In this document: piece after piece, positions 21,969 through 34,398 of the stretch | How positions within the stretch are numbered: the stretch's first letter is position 1 | Layout of the letters: each line of letters starts with the position of its first letter | Notes under the pieces: model-generated | What the model was told of the DNA's origin: nothing | The model's database searches: none | What the model saw: only the letters and a program-made list of their open reading frames with translations | Source: Canna indica | Lineage: Eukaryota > Streptophyta > Magnoliopsida > Zingiberales > Cannaceae | Direction: 5' to 3' | Assembly (NCBI GenBank): GCA_034359265.1 | Contig: CP136893.1 | Location: forward strand, 42,109,501-42,173,500 | Length of the DNA: 64,000 bases | Translations under genes and position numbers: made by a program

Positions 21969-23100
21969 ATGGAGGCTCAAAATGCTGCTTTGAGTGGCAG
22001 TGGTAGTAACTCGACAGAATGTCGAGGCCGGGCCCGGGGCAGAGATAGGAAGCCGTCTGAGGGTCAGGGGCAAGAGTCAGCGGTTGCTCAACTACAGGCT
22101 CAGGTGAACAAGTTAACTGAGGTGTTCCTTGTGGAGCAAGAACTGAGACAACAAATGCAGTAGCAGCAGCCTCAGAAGCCACCGCCACATCCAGTGCCCA
22201 TAGATTCAGTGGTACGTGAAGTGGTAGAGGCGGCAGCACCTGTGGTCAGAACTTCAGGGGCTCCAACTTATGCAAATTTTGTTACACTGAAGCCACCAGA
22301 GTTCACCGAAACAGATCGTCAGGTGGAGGTGATAGAATTCTTGGGGGATTGCTACGAGTTATGCATGGAGCTGGGGTGTTCGTCAGAGGTAGTTGCTCGT
22401 ATGGTCGGTCTTCAGATGAGGGGACCAGCAAAGGTCTGGCTGCATACTTGGTAGGCCTGCAGGGCAGCTGGCACATCACCTCCCACGTGGGAGGAATTCA
22501 GGGCGGCTGTGGAGGAGCAGTACCTACCCATGAGTGTTCACGACAAGCGCGCTTGTAATTTTGAGATGCTGCGCCAGTCTGGAGGCATGAGATGGAGTTC
22601 AACCGTCTCTCCAAGTATCATCCAACCCTAGTGGCGTCTGGGACCGCCAGGGTCAAGAGGTTCGTGGTAGGTCTGAGGCCACAGATTGGCAGGCTTATCC
22701 ACTACACTGAGGATTCTACTCTGGCTCAGGTAGTGGATGAAGACCTGCGGAAAGAAGCCTTGGTGCCGTTTGAAAGGAATGACGGGCCAGCTAAGAAGAA
22801 GTTTTGGTCGCAGGGTTCTGGTAGTCGGCCTTGGCACTCTGAGGGGGCAATGCCCGCGACATATCATCAGCAAAGCCGGGGGCAAAATGGCAATTTGGGC
22901 CGCGGGGGCCCAGGGACCAGGTCATTGAGGCCGACAGTGTCAGGAGGTGGTTATCAGAGATCTGAGGCGCCATAGTGTGGCAGCTGCAGTTGGAGACACT
23001 GGGGGTCCTACCTTAGCCACACGAACACTTGCTTCAATTACGCCCGAGTCGGACACTTGAAGAGGGACTGCCTTGAGGTAACTGGTTAGAAGCCTGAGCA
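21969..23100 (+). pseudogene. Gypsy 1 gag
   Basis: The frame starts MEAQNAALSGSGSNSTECRG, after which come basic and Q-rich segments. The retrotransposon-gag domain has PPEFTETDRQVEVIEFLGDC, MRGPAKVWLHTW and KRFVVGLRPQIGRLIHYT. The CCHC knuckle is degraded to CFNYARVGHLKRDC, having lost the second cysteine. It is interrupted by TAG at 22,161-22,163, TAG at 22,453-22,455 and a frameshift near 22,590. Gag would form the virus-like particle that packages element RNA. Confidence 0.85.
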
Positions 23101-26100
23101 GTCTAGGGGAAAGGCACCTATGACATTGGGGTCAGTAGCTCAGAGGGGACAGGCACAGAATAAGGCACCGCAGACCAGTCATTCAGAGAGGCTGCCTGCA
23201 CGGGTATATGCTATGAACCGTAATGGGGCAGAGGCGTCCAAAGCAGTGGTGACAGGTACTATTTTAGTATGTTCGTATGCTGCATATGTTTTATTTGATC
23301 CGGGTGCCACACACTCGTTTGTGTCTGCCATATTTGCTGCAAAATTGCCGATGTCACCCTCTATGCTCACGGGCCATTGATAGTATCAACGCCTATGGGC
23401 GATGCAATCTTAGCAAATTCAGTATATCAAGGCTGTGTGGTGCTCATCTGCGGCCATGTGTTGAGTGCGGACTTGACACTCCTACCCACTCTTGAGCTTG
23501 ATGTCATCCTTGGCATGGACTGGTTGGCAGAGCACTTTGCAATGTTGGATTGCAGAGCTAAAACAGTGATGTTTAATACGCCTGGGCTGCCACAGTTCAC
23601 ATTTCAAGGGGAGGGAGGTAGCAAGCCGATAGGGGTTATCTGAGCCCTAAAGGCTTGTAAGTTGCTTTGAGGCAGCTGCCAATCCTTCCTGGCCTTCGTA
23701 TCTGTGGCCGAGGAGGAAATGGGTGAAGCAAGGAATGTCAGCGGAACCCCAGTGGTCTGTGAATTCTCTGATGTGTTTCCCAAGAAATTGCTGGGATTAT
23801 CGCCCAAAAGGGAAGTTGATTTTTGCATTGACTTGAAGCCCGGGGTGAAGCCAATTTCCATTCAACCTTATAGGATGGCACTGGCCGAACCCAGGGAGTT
23901 AAAGGTGCAATTGCAGGAAATGCTAGACCTGGGTTTCATTCGGCCGAGCGTGTCACCCTGGGGTGCCCCGGTTCTCTTCGTGAAGAAGAAGGATGTGTTG
24001 ATGCACATGTGCATCAACTATCGGTAGCTGAACAAGGTGACCGTCAAGAATCGCTACCCACTACCGAGGATAGGCGATCTATTTGACCAGCTGCAGGGGA
24101 CACAGTGGTTTTCAAAGATAGATCTAAAGTCCGGGTACCATTAGCTGAGGATCCGGGACTGTGATGTGCCTAAGACGGCCTTTAGGACTCGCTACAGTCA
24201 CTATGAGTTCCTCGTGATGTCCTTTGGCCTAACAAATACACCTGCTGCCTTCATGGACCTACATGGTATTTAAGGAGTACCTAGATAGCTTTGTGATCGC
24301 CTTCATTGACGACATTCTGGTTTACTCCAAGAGTGAGGAAAAGCACTCTAAGCACCTGAGAATGGTCCTAGAAACTCTCAGAGAGCACCGCTTGTTTGCA
24401 AAATTTTCCAACTGTGAATTTTGGTTGGAAAGTGTAGGATTCGTGGGCCATGTAGTGTCCAAGGAAGGGATAAGAGTAGATCATGCCAAGATAGAAGCGG
24501 TGCAGAACTGGAAATGGCCGACTAGCTTGATTGAGATCCGCAATTTCCTTAATTTGGCCGGGTACTATAGGAAGTTCGTGGAGAACTTCTCTAGAATTGC
24601 AGCCCCTTTGACTCGGTTGATCCAGAAGAAGGACAGTTCATTTGGGATGACAAATACGAGGCGAGCTTTCAGAAGCTCAAGGCATGTTTGACATCTACAC
24701 CCGTGTTGGCTGTACCTTCCGGCTCAGGAGGGTTTGTAGTCTTTTTGATGCCTCTCGGGTTGGCCTGGGCTGCGTCTTAATGCAGTTTGGCAGAGTCATT
24801 GCTTATGCGTCCCGCCAGCTGAAAGTTCACGAGAAGAACTATCCGACGCATGACCTAGAACTAGCGGCAGTGGTCTTTGCACTGAAGCTTTAGCGGCACT
24901 ACTTGTACAGGGAGACTTGCGAGATCTACACATATCACAAGAGCCTCCAGTACCTGCTTACCCAAAAGGAGCTGAACCTCAGGCAGAGGAGGTGGCTAGA
25001 GCTCCTAAAGGATTATGATTGCACCATTATGTATCATCTGGGGAAGCAAATGTGGTAGCAAATGCTCTGAGCAGAAAGTCCATGGGCACTTTAGCTCATT
25101 TGGAAGTGAAGCGGAGGCCTCTAGTTCGAGAGTTGGCTATGTGCCTAGATGGGGGTGCAACCTTATCAGTGTCAGCTTCAGGTGCCCTGATGGCACACCT
25201 GCGGGTATAGTCCACGCTGGTGGACATGCTGCGAGCCGCGCAGGGGGAGGATTCCTTTTGTGCACTGACCAAGGATCTGGTGCAAAGAGGTGATGCAGAG
25301 AACGATTTCAGATTGGACTCAGAGGATGTACTGAGGTTTCGAGACCGAATAGTAGTACTAGATATTGCTGAGGTGCACAAGCAAGTCCTCGAACAGGGTC
25401 AACGTTCCACTTACATGATGCATCCGGGGACCACCAAGATGTACCGGGATCTAAGGCAGCATTAATAGTGGAAAGGTATGAAAAGAGAGGTAGCAGAGTT
25501 TGTCTCCAAATGTCTGGTCTGCCAGCAGGTGAAGGCCGAACACCTTAAGCCCACGGGGGTTCTGCAAAAATCTTGAGGTGCCCGAGTGGAAATGGGAGAA
25601 AATGACCATGGATCTAGTGACCGGATTGCCTAAGTCAAAAGGCGGTTTTGATTCCATTTGGGTGGTAGTGGACCGGTTAACCAAGACCGCACACTTCATA
25701 CCAGTGAAAACTACCTTCTCTGCGGAGCAGTACACCCGACTATTCTTGGATAGGATTGTGGCATATCATGGTACCCCGGTGATGATTATATCTGACCGTG
25801 GTACCCAATTCATAGCCCGATTTTGGCAGTCCTTCCAGGAAGCCTTGGGTACCAGGTGCGTTTCAGCACAACTTTTCATCCGCAGACTGACGGGCAGTCA
25901 GAGAGGACCATCCAAAGTTTGAAGGACAAGCTGAGAGCATGTGTCCTGGATATGGCCGACGGCGGGGAGAGGCACCTACCGCTGATAGACTTCGCCCACA
26001 ATAATAGCTATCATAGTAGCATTGGCATGGCCCCTTTCGAGGCTTTGTTTGGGCGGCGGTGTAGGTCTCCGGTGGGCTAGTTTAAGGCCAGGGAATCACT

Positions 26101-26660
26101 CATGGTGGGCCTTGATCTGGTTGAGGAAGCGGTAGAGAAAGTAAAGGCTGTAAAGGAAAGATTGCCGGCGGCCCAGAGTCGATAGAAAATGTATGCCGAC
26201 AAGAAGGCCAGGTAATTAGAATTTGCTGAGGGTGACTTAGTCTTTCTGAAGGTCTCTCCTATGAAAGGGGTGGTTCAATTTGGGAAGAAGGGGAAGCTGA
26301 GCCCTAGATACATTGGGCCTTTTTCCGTTCTCAAGCGGAGGGGCGAGGTAGCCTATGAGCTGACATTACCTCCTAGCCTAAGCAGAGTACACCCGGTCTT
26401 CCATGTATCCATGTTGGGAAAATATGTAAAAGATGATTCGCATTTGATCGAGTCCTCTTCCATCGTGGTTGATTCGGCCATCTCATTCGAGGAAAGGCCT
26501 ATAGAGATCCTTGACCGCCAAATCCGGAAGCTAAGGTCCAAAGAATTGCCTTGGTAAAGGTCAGATGGGAGCACCATTCTGGGCAAGAGGCCACTTGGGA
26601 GGTAGAGCAGGACATGAGAGAGCGCTACCCTTCCTTGTTTGAGGAGCCGGTAAGTCCTTG
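23101..26660 (+). pseudogene. Gypsy 1 pol with chromodomain
   Basis: Domains in order: protease with VLFDPGATHSFVS (about 23,290); reverse transcriptase from 23,770, with [22 protein letters not shown] and the catalytic [10 protein letters not shown] (24,303-24,332); RNase H around 24,720-24,960; integrase with a damaged HHCC region (CLVCQQVKAEH, 25,512) and core segments WEKMTMDLVTGLPKS and SDRGTQFIARFW; then [13 protein letters not shown] and a chromodomain ([31 protein letters not shown]). Chromodomains direct integration to particular histone marks. Stops occur in every domain, for example TAG at 24,027, and several frameshifts are present. No part is likely to be expressed. Confidence 0.9.
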
Positions 26661-26693
26661 TTATTCAAGTAAATTCGAGGACGAATTTCCCTT

Positions 26694-26706
26694 AAGGGGG
26701 GAAGGT
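26694..26706 (+). other. Polypurine tract of gypsy 1
   Basis: AAGGGGGGAAGGT lies immediately before the 3' LTR start TGTAAAACC. It is the plus-strand primer for reverse transcription. Confidence 0.8.
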
Positions 26707-28881
26707 TGTAAAACCTGGGAAAATTTTCTAATATAAAAATCTATTTTTGGTGCAGCACGCCGGGCCCGAGGATAGTTGAGTTGAGCCTCAGGATCACCTT
26801 CGAGTGAAAAGGTATGACTCGACTAATGATGCATGGAATTTTATTGGGTGATTGACTTTCCTTTTATGCAATCATACCTTAAATCAAGTTTAAATTGACT
26901 CATGTTGTGGGTTGAGTCGGAACCCAAGTTGAGTTTGGGTTTAGTCGAGTTTTGAGTATAAGCCAGGTGAGTCAAGAGCCTATATGGAAGGCTAGATGAG
27001 AGATTCCCCTCATCCTTGTGCCGTGCGACTCATCCTTGGAGTCGCACAAGGCAGCCTAGGGAGAGAGGGAGAAGAGCAAGGAGAAGGGGGACTTGGATCG
27101 ATCCGGGATTTCGCGCCGTCGCCGGAAGATTCAAAGTCGTCGTCATCCGATCTTTCGTTCTCCGCAATCAAGGTGAGTGGTTAGAATTTGAAAGCTTGGG
27201 GGAAGCGGGTAGCCGAACCTCTAGATGTGATAGGATGAGTTTTCTCTCGATCTTTCCGACGGATCTTGGTTTCATCGATGTGTATTCACTGTTTAGTACG
27301 AGTTCTTGTCGGATCATCTTGTTTCTTCACCGATTTCTTAAGTACTAGGGCTGCCGAGTCATGGGAAAAGGGGAAAGGTCATGCCAAAATTTTTCCCAAT
27401 TCCCTTGATGGAAAGAAAACCATTGGACGATCTCATGTTCATGAATGATGTAGTCTTAATCGTCAATTTTACGTGTTATGAAGCATGTCTTCCCTAGAAA
27501 CCTCTGATATGGCCGAATGAACCCTACACCTCATGAAGAGGGTTCGGCCAAGGGTTTGGAAGGGGTAAATTAGTCCACTTGTTAGATAATTGTTTCTTAT
27601 TGAGCTTAATTCCTAAGGTAGTGTAAAGTTGTTATGTATGAATATTGTGGTTATATATAGTAAATGTTGTAACATTTGAATATTTTTTTTGGATTATACA
27701 TGCTGTCCAAAAATGTTCATGGGCAAAATTAAAGTCGATACAAGGAATTCCTCACCCAAGGTAGTGTGGAAGGTTAGATAACATGTAAGGTGTCGCGAGA
27801 CGTTCATCGTACTTATATGGAAACTTAGCTAGGAGACGATATCACTTCTAGGACTTCTTGTAAACATTTGGAAACCTAGAACTCTTAGGTGTACAATTTT
27901 TGAAAGGGCGGCATAAATTGTTGACCCTGTACCCCGGATTTGGGCCAGATACAGGCAATGGCCCGAAGTGTATATATGGAAACCCTAGGACATTGATTTT
28001 GTGATGTGCTTGAGATGGTCCACCGAGGAGCGTGGAGTTTGAGAATGACCAATGCTTAGCTCGGCCAGTGTTGGGTCTTGAGCTGCGCTAGCGGGCCCGC
28101 TAGGTGCCAGACCCCAGTTGGGTGGGACTAGCTATCCTTACCCCAGACGGTGTCCGAAGACTACTGGACCATCCTAGTCGACGGCCCGGGATTGTTTTCT
28201 TACATCTTGAGATGATGTGGCCGATGGCCAGTATGATACTACCTGATATGGTAGGGACGGCTGTAGCCAAGATATTTATTCCATAAGTAGTCCCAAGGAC
28301 CGGATGCTGGAGGCTTGATAGGCCGAGATGGCAGGTTATCACATGTTAAGTTTGTACAGATTGACCCATTGAGGTCAGTAGTCGCATTAGAAGTAGTTTA
28401 CCTCCTTGTACATTCATTTTGTTGACTTATATGATATGCATGCATAACTGAGGCTTAGGTGGAGGTTCACTAGAGCCACTCACTGAGTCCCAAGTGAACT
28501 CACAGTTTATTCTTTATTTTTGTAGAGCATGAGCAGTGACTTTGGCATGTCGACATAGTGTAGTTGGTGGGCGGGACGTGGTGCCATATCTCGTAGCGGC
28601 GTCCATGAGTCTTAGAGTAGTAGTTGCTTTTAGTTTCTGCACTGACAGTTGTATTTAAAAGAGTTGTAAAACTTGTTACTTGAAACGTTTAGTTATTTTG
28701 ATGTTGGTGTTCTTACTTGTTTTGGAAAATATAAAATTGTGACTTTGAAAACTTTTAATAAAGTGTGTTGAGATTTCTTTTATCGATATGATTTGGTTTT
28801 CGTTATGTCAGTGTAGACAGTAGGCTATAGGGTAGGATGTAGGCCCTGGCCGGTCACACTACCATCTGTTGGGGTGTGACA
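26707..28881 (+). repeat. 3' LTR of gypsy 1
   Basis: The LTR runs from TGTAAAACCTGGGAAAATTT to GGGGTGTGACA, 2,175 bases, and aligns with the 5' LTR throughout. It lacks about 360 bases found in the 5' LTR at about 20,085-20,450. The junction near 27,580 (CCACTTGTTAGATAATTG) has TTA/TAG microhomology. Scattered substitutions show that the insertion is old. Confidence 0.9.
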
Positions 28882-31033
28882 GTTGTTGAGAGAGAAAATT
28901 ATGATGCATGGAGATGGTTCTTAGGACTGTTTTTTTATGATCTTGAAATTTCACAAGGATCTGAGTGGACTTTTTTCAGTGACCAACAGAAAGTAAGCAA
29001 TTTACTATATCTTTCAATTTACTTAATGTTTCAATTTCCATACCTTTCAGTTTACTTAATGTTGATATTTACTTAATGTTTTAATTACCTTATCTTTTAG
29101 GGACTAGAGCATGCACTATTAGAACGTGTGCCATTCGCGGAGCATAGAAATTGTGCTAGACATATATATGCCAATTGGAAGAAAAAATATAATGGTTACT
29201 ACTTCAAGTCCTTATTTTGGAAGGCTGTTAGAGCAATGGAGGAATCAGAACTAAACAAAGCGTTGACTGAGTTGGCAGCTACTTCACAGTAGACCCATGA
29301 TTCTTTAATTACAACATGACTCAAAAAATTTTGTCATGCCCATGTAAATACAATATGCAAGTCTGATAATATGAGCAACAATATCTCGGAGACATTCAAT
29401 TCTTATATTCTAAAGGCAAGGTCAAAATCCATAGTAGTTATGCTTGAGGAGATAAGGAGAATGCTGATGCAAAGAATGTATGTGAAGAGAGAGATGGTTT
29501 CAAAGTGGTCTGGTGATATATGTCCTAATATAAGAAGGAAGCTGGAGAAAAGTAAAGAGGAAAGTAGATATTGCATTGTTACACCAAGTGGTAATTTCAA
29601 ATTTAAGGTTCAATATATAGACAAGATACATGTTGTAAACCTTGGCAATCAGACTTGCACATGTAGGAGGTGGGATCTTAGTGGGATACCTTGTAACCAT
29701 GCAGTTTCTTGCATCAACTGGATGAAAGAGGACCCAGATAAATATATTAGTGATTACTTCAAGAAAGATGCTTATCTGAAGACTTATGAATACTTTTTGG
29801 AACCATTAATGGGAAAGGATACTTGGCCGGATGTGGAGGGCCCCCATGTTTTGCCACCACATGTTAAGAAAATGCCTGGGAGACCCAAGAAAGTAAGAAG
29901 AAGATAATTAAATGAGGATGATAGTCACACCTCAAGATACTCTAAACATGGTTCAATCATCAAGTGTCAAATATATTTCCTTGAAGGCCCTAACAGAAGA
30001 AGTTGTCCATTTAGGACACATGGAACTTCAACACATGTGGAGGAGGTAAGTTGTCAATTGTGTGCTTAACTTTCATTAATCAAATTTTCATTTATCTAAG
30101 TATCCATTTAACATGTGTTGTAGGGTCAAACAAGCCAGCCCAGTAGAGGCAGAAGAAGAAGAGGGAGGGCCAGAGGAGGAAGAGGGAGGGGAAGAGGTGA
30201 AGAAACACAACCCAGTACAAGAGGAAGAGCATCACCATCTGGTGGCAGAGGTAGAGGAAGATCCTCAACCTCTAGTGGCAGAGGTAGAGGTAGAGCCTCA
30301 ACAGTAAGTTCCCTGGTTTATATCTCATTCTAGTATCAACATGTTCTAGTTTATATCAATGCATATCTTACTGTATAAACATTAATAATTTTTATATGTA
30401 GGCAATGCATAGAGAAAGAGCCACTTATTACAGGGTAGTTCATTTGTTCAATTCATTGTTCAATTTTTTCAGATTCATTCCTAATCTCTTTACTTGTTCA
30501 ATTTGTTCAGATGCACGACAGTGGCTTCTCCATTTGTTCACCAAGAGGATAATGGAGTGGATCAATCATCCACGAACGCGATCGAAGAGTTCGTGCTTTA
30601 CAAGAAAACTTGAATGTAACCTAAATATCTCAGAATTCTCCTAATGTTGGACAGAATGTAACACCAATAGATGATTAAAAGTATATTATATGTTGGACAG
30701 CATCTCAGAATTCACAAGCATGTTTCAATTCTCATATGTATTTTGACAGTATAAGGTGATACTGTGGATATGTGTTGACAATATTTTGATGTGTTTAGTA
30801 TAAGTAGGTGTTGACAATATTTTTGAATGGATATGGTTTCAATCTCAAATGTATCCAAATTTTTTATTTCTTCTCAAATGTATCCTGAAGTTTTATTCAA
30901 TCTCAAATGTATCCTCAATTTTAATTTACTCTCACATGTATCCGTATTTTGCTTGACATGAATAACCAATTTCACAATAAACAATCATCTATAACCTAAA
31001 CTGACAATAAATATCAGAATAATAAAATAACAT

Positions 31034-31112
31034 GTACCATAACATCAACTATTTCCATAACATCAATTATTACCATAGTATCTACTATTACCATAACATC
31101 AACTATTACATA
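31034..31112. repeat. Minisatellite of about 25-bp units
   Basis: Four imperfect copies of ACCATAACATCAACTATT occur in a row. They lie in the MULE between the two convergent genes, in what would be their shared 3' region. Confidence 0.7.
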
Positions 31113-31203
31113 GCACCTGAAGACTTCAAGACTTTAAGACTTACAACTTCATTTGACATCAAAATACATCAACATACATCAAAATACATCAAAAGATACT
31201 TCA

Positions 31204-31656
31204 TCATGCCCATGACATGAACACTTGAACCATCCAAAAACAAATGATAACATAAAGATACATCTTCATTGTCCTGATTGACATTTCCAATTCTTCATAT
31301 TGCTTCTCCAACTTATTCCCTTTAAGTTGATTTTCTCTGTAAGTAACTCACCTTGGTTCCGTGTAAGTTCCTCGCGCTCAGAATAATCATAATGCCACAC
31401 AAAAAAACCACAATCATCTTCTCTTTTCTACAATAATACATTGTGTTTTAACAAATACATTGGAACCAAAATTTAATACTTCAATACAACACTTAACACT
31501 TACCTTCCAATGGGCACATCTCCAAAATCGTCTCCCAGGATTTTTCTGGCTTTTCAAATTAAGATCCGAGCTTCAATTGAGTGATATATAGCACATAGGT
31601 TTGTTTAAAATCGAGGAAACTGATGCTTCCTCTATCTCATTGTTTGTTGATGTCAT
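31204..31656 (-). pseudogene. GRF zinc-finger protein gene of the MULE
   Basis: On the minus strand, exon 31,656-31,504 starts MTSTNNEIEEASVSSI and reaches the GRF-type core NPGRRFWRCAHWK, followed by a consensus donor (GTAAGTG). After an intron (acceptor TTGTAG) exon 2 from 31,428 encodes REDDCGFFVWHYDYSERE, completing the GRF pattern. A one-base loss then shifts the frame from EKINLKG to LEKQYEELEMSIRTM (coiled coil) and a membrane-like YLYVIICFWMVQVFMSW before TGA. One in-frame TGA lies in exon 1. GRF zinc fingers bind nucleic acid. The gene is convergent with the transposase, like the two-gene layout of MuDR, but whether it is an element gene or a captured host gene is open. Confidence 0.65.
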
Positions 31657-31684
31657 TGCTTCCTCTAGGCAGTAATGAGCTAAA

Positions 31685-31823
31685 TTAACATTGAGCTAAA
31701 TTACAGTGAGATAAATTATAGTGAGGTTCAGTAACAATGATAAATTATAGTGAGATAATATAGAGTTAGCTCCTTACAATGATAATTAACATTCAGATAA
31801 ATTACAGTGATGTTCAGTAACAG
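31685..31823. repeat. Short dispersed repeats, ATAAATTATAGTGAG type
   Basis: Variants of GAGATAAATTATAGTGAG and GTTCAGTAACA recur within 140 bases up to the start of the second gypsy LTR. They may be the subterminal part of the MULE right end, but no inverted match to its left end is seen. Confidence 0.5.
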
Positions 31824-34183
31824 TGTAAGACCTGAAAAAAATTTCCTAATATAAAAATCTAATTTGGTGAAGCGCGCTGGACCGGGGGTTAGTCGGGTCG
31901 AGCCATGAAATCGCCTCGAGTAGAAGGTATAACTCAACCTATGAAAGTATAAAGTTTAAATTGGTTAAATGATTATTTCATTTTATGCATTAGATGTCTT
32001 ATTTGAGTTGAGTTCGACTCATGCATATGGATAGAATCGGAGCCTGAGTTGGACTCGGATCGAGTCGAGTAGAGGCTAAGTCATTTAGAGGGGCAAATGG
32101 GTCATTAGTGGATGAGGGAATAAAATCCCTCATCATGAACCGTGCAGCTCATCTTGGAGCCGCACACAGCCTGAGAGAGAGAGAGAGGAGAGGAGATCTT
32201 GGTCGGCCCCGCAGATTGTGTCGTCGTATGAAGGTTCGAGATCGTCAACATCCACCCTTCTTCTTCCTTAAGCAAGGTGAGTGGTTACTATGATTGTGAA
32301 GGGAGGCGGGTGGCCGACCCTATGGATCTTGAAATCAGATTTCTCCGCAAGTTGTTTTGTCGATCGATGTGTTCTCTCGAGTTGGAACTTAAACGATCTG
32401 TGCACCTGCGATTTTATGTTTTCAAAATGTGATTATTTTGTATTTTAATGTGCTGGCCGAGTCGAGGAAAAAGGGGAAAGGTCATGCCGAAAATTTTCCC
32501 AATTTCCTTGCTCGTCTTGCAACTCATGATACGATCCATGTTCGTTAAATGGTCGATTCTTGATTCGATGTTTGCGTAGTCGTCGTAACCATTGCCACCT
32601 TACTTGAGGGCTCAGCCGAATAGGGGGTTACCCTGCTTGAATCGATCGAGCAAGGGCAAGGGTGGAAGATGTCGACTGCTCGAATTAATATGCTTGATTT
32701 TGGGTTATGTTATCTTGATTCATACCTACTTGCTTATAGATATATTGAAATTATATTATATGATTGTTGTTTAATCTTAGGGATTGTTGCAACTAATGAT
32801 CAATATTTTCATGGTTTTGGAAATGTTCTTGCTAATGAATACATGGATAGGATCGTTATGGTATATGATTCATGGTAAAGGTTTCATTAATTGTCAAAGA
32901 TTATATTCAATCGTTGCTATGTATATATTGCATGTTCCTTATCGGTTTAAATTAATGGAATGTATCCTCCTTCATCCGGCTCTCATGTGATAATTGTGGC
33001 TTATGATTAATTTAGGTAAGTGTCGTTGACAATGGTAGGCCGAGTACTCATTTACAATCGGCAAGTTCTAACAACCTAGCAAGAATGGTCTCGGTACCTA
33101 GTGGTGATATTCAACCTAGAGACAAGGTACACTTACTAGGTTCTACACCTAGGGAAGTAGGGTGACCCTAGGGGGAGGGTCGGACATGGGCAACGCCCGG
33201 AAAGCAAAAATACAGAAAAACATGCATAACCTAGTTTTGATTGTGGTTGAAATGGTCTACTGAGGAGTGTCATTAGCCGAGCGGCTACCACACGACTCAA
33301 CGGTTTATAGGGTCTTGAGATTGCACCAGCGGGCCCGCTAGGTGTTAGACTCGAGTGGCGGAGGGTCATGAGATTTCGTCAGTGGGACACGCTGATGGTA
33401 GACCCGAGTTGGGTGGGACCAGCTATCCCTAACCCGGAGGATTTGTAAGGTTAGTGGTTATCCTAGTCGACGGATCCGAATCATGAAAGTTCTAATTGAG
33501 ATGCCTTTAGGGGCTGGTTTTTGGTAGGTCGATCGGCCTGGTTACTTAGAGGGAAGAATCGAACCTTCCATATATAATTTAGACCATTAGTGGCCGAGCT
33601 AATGAAATGGATAAGGGCCCGAGAGGCAGGTTCATCCATTCTTCTGTCTTGGCAAACTGGTTAGCTTCTATGGTGTGATCATATTTAATTTCCTTATTTG
33701 TATCATACCTTGTATATGTTATCTTGCCGAGGTTTAAGTGGTGGTTCGAAAGAACCACTCACTGAGTTCCTCGTGAACTCACAGTTTATTTATTTTTGTT
33801 TTGTAGAGTCCGACCAGTGACGTATGGCTTGGTGGCATGGTGCGCAGGAGGGCAGATGTGGGTACAGATCTCGTAGCTGGCAGTTATTAGTCGTAGTCGT
33901 GTTCGAGTAGAGTCAGAGTATGCACTGTGTTGTTTTATATAAAACATTGAGATGTGTCTTTGAAAACTTTTAAATGGTTACTTTCAAACTTGTGATGTCT
34001 CCGAACTTGTTTTGGTTAAACTGTTATCAATCATCTAATAAAGTTGGGTACTATTGCTTTGTTTATGATTTTCGATGTTAGTCTCTTGTGTTTTCCTGAG
34101 TTGTTAGTCAATGCATAGAGTAGGCTTCGGGGTACCGACACGTACCCTGGCCGGTCACGCATACACTGATTTGGGGCGTGACT
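31824..34183 (+). repeat. 5' LTR of gypsy 2
   Basis: The LTR starts TGTAAGACCTGAAAAAAATT and ends GGGGCGTGACT, about 2,360 bases. It is related to the gypsy 1 LTRs but clearly diverged. Conserved blocks include a donor-like AAGGTGAGTGGTTA near 32,275 and CCACTCACTGAGTTCC near 33,755. Confidence 0.85.
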
Positions 34184-34187
34184 AAGT

Positions 34188-34199
34188 TGGTATCAGAGT
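34188..34199 (+). other. Primer-binding site of gypsy 2
   Basis: TGGTATCAGAGT differs from the tRNA-Met primer site by one base at its end. It stands five bases after the LTR. Confidence 0.8.
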
Positions 34200-34398
34200 G
34201 TCAAGTTGGGTCTTGACTACGACTAGGAATTGGGTACCGAATGAGGCATATGCTAGCATGTCTACGTACGGTATAGTTATGCTACGAGATCAGGCAACCA
34301 CGATTGCACTCAGCGCACCATGCGGTTAGTGACATAAATTTTAACTGAATGAGTTGGTTAATATTAATGGTGAAATTATTATTTTTTATGATAGTTTG

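Larger units (their letters stand above)
19215..28881 (+). mobile_element. Ty3/gypsy chromovirus, nearly complete but degenerate (gypsy 1)
   Basis: The element has two LTRs, a tRNA-Met primer site, gag, pol with all domains in gypsy order (protease, reverse transcriptase, RNase H, integrase) and a C-terminal chromodomain, then a polypurine tract. The large LTRs and chromodomain suggest the Tekay/Del lineage. Multiple stops and frameshifts in gag and pol show that it is dead. It sits in the DDE domain of the MULE transposase, so it is younger than the MULE insertion. Confidence 0.9.
18638..30303 (+). pseudogene. MULE (MURA-type) transposase, disrupted
   Basis: Part one (18,638-19,209) contains KEHKCSRSMTNRQATIEWLA of the N-terminal DNA-binding/WRKY-like zinc region and KRLYIGFDALKKGFLHGCR. 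After a frameshift and stops it has DGCFLKTFLGGQLSSAIGID, the start of the catalytic DDE domain. The gypsy insertion follows. Part two (28,887-30,303) resumes at ERENYDAWRWFLGL and WTFFSDQQK. It continues through FAEHRNCARHIYANWKKKY and NISETFNSYI to the SWIM zinc finger TCTCRRWDLSGIPCNHAV (29,656-29,709). The tail after TAA at 29,905 keeps a damaged zinc-knuckle region and an RG-rich segment (RGRGRSSTSSGRGRGRAS, 30,250-30,300). In MuDR-type elements this protein binds the terminal inverted repeats and excises the element. At least three stops and one frameshift inactivate this copy even without the gypsy. Confidence 0.85.
17730..31823 (+). mobile_element. Mutator-like element (MULE), split by a gypsy insertion
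   Basis: The left end begins GGGTAATTACCTGAATATAT, exactly where similarity to the second Sirevirus internal region stops. It is rich in short repeated phrases (TATCCTGAACTATGG, ATCCTCAACTATCAC), as in MULE terminal regions. Inside are a MURA-type transposase pseudogene on the plus strand (18,638-30,303) and a convergent GRF zinc-finger gene on the minus strand (31,204-31,656). The right terminus is not found. It was probably removed at or beyond the second gypsy, which starts at 31,824. The gypsy at 19,215-28,881 interrupts the transposase frame. Confidence 0.7.

Noticed and set aside
30113..30307. Glu-rich frame of 64 codons
   Set aside because: The other frame of the same DNA gives the RG-rich tail expected for the MULE transposase after a splice acceptor, so this is its shadow.
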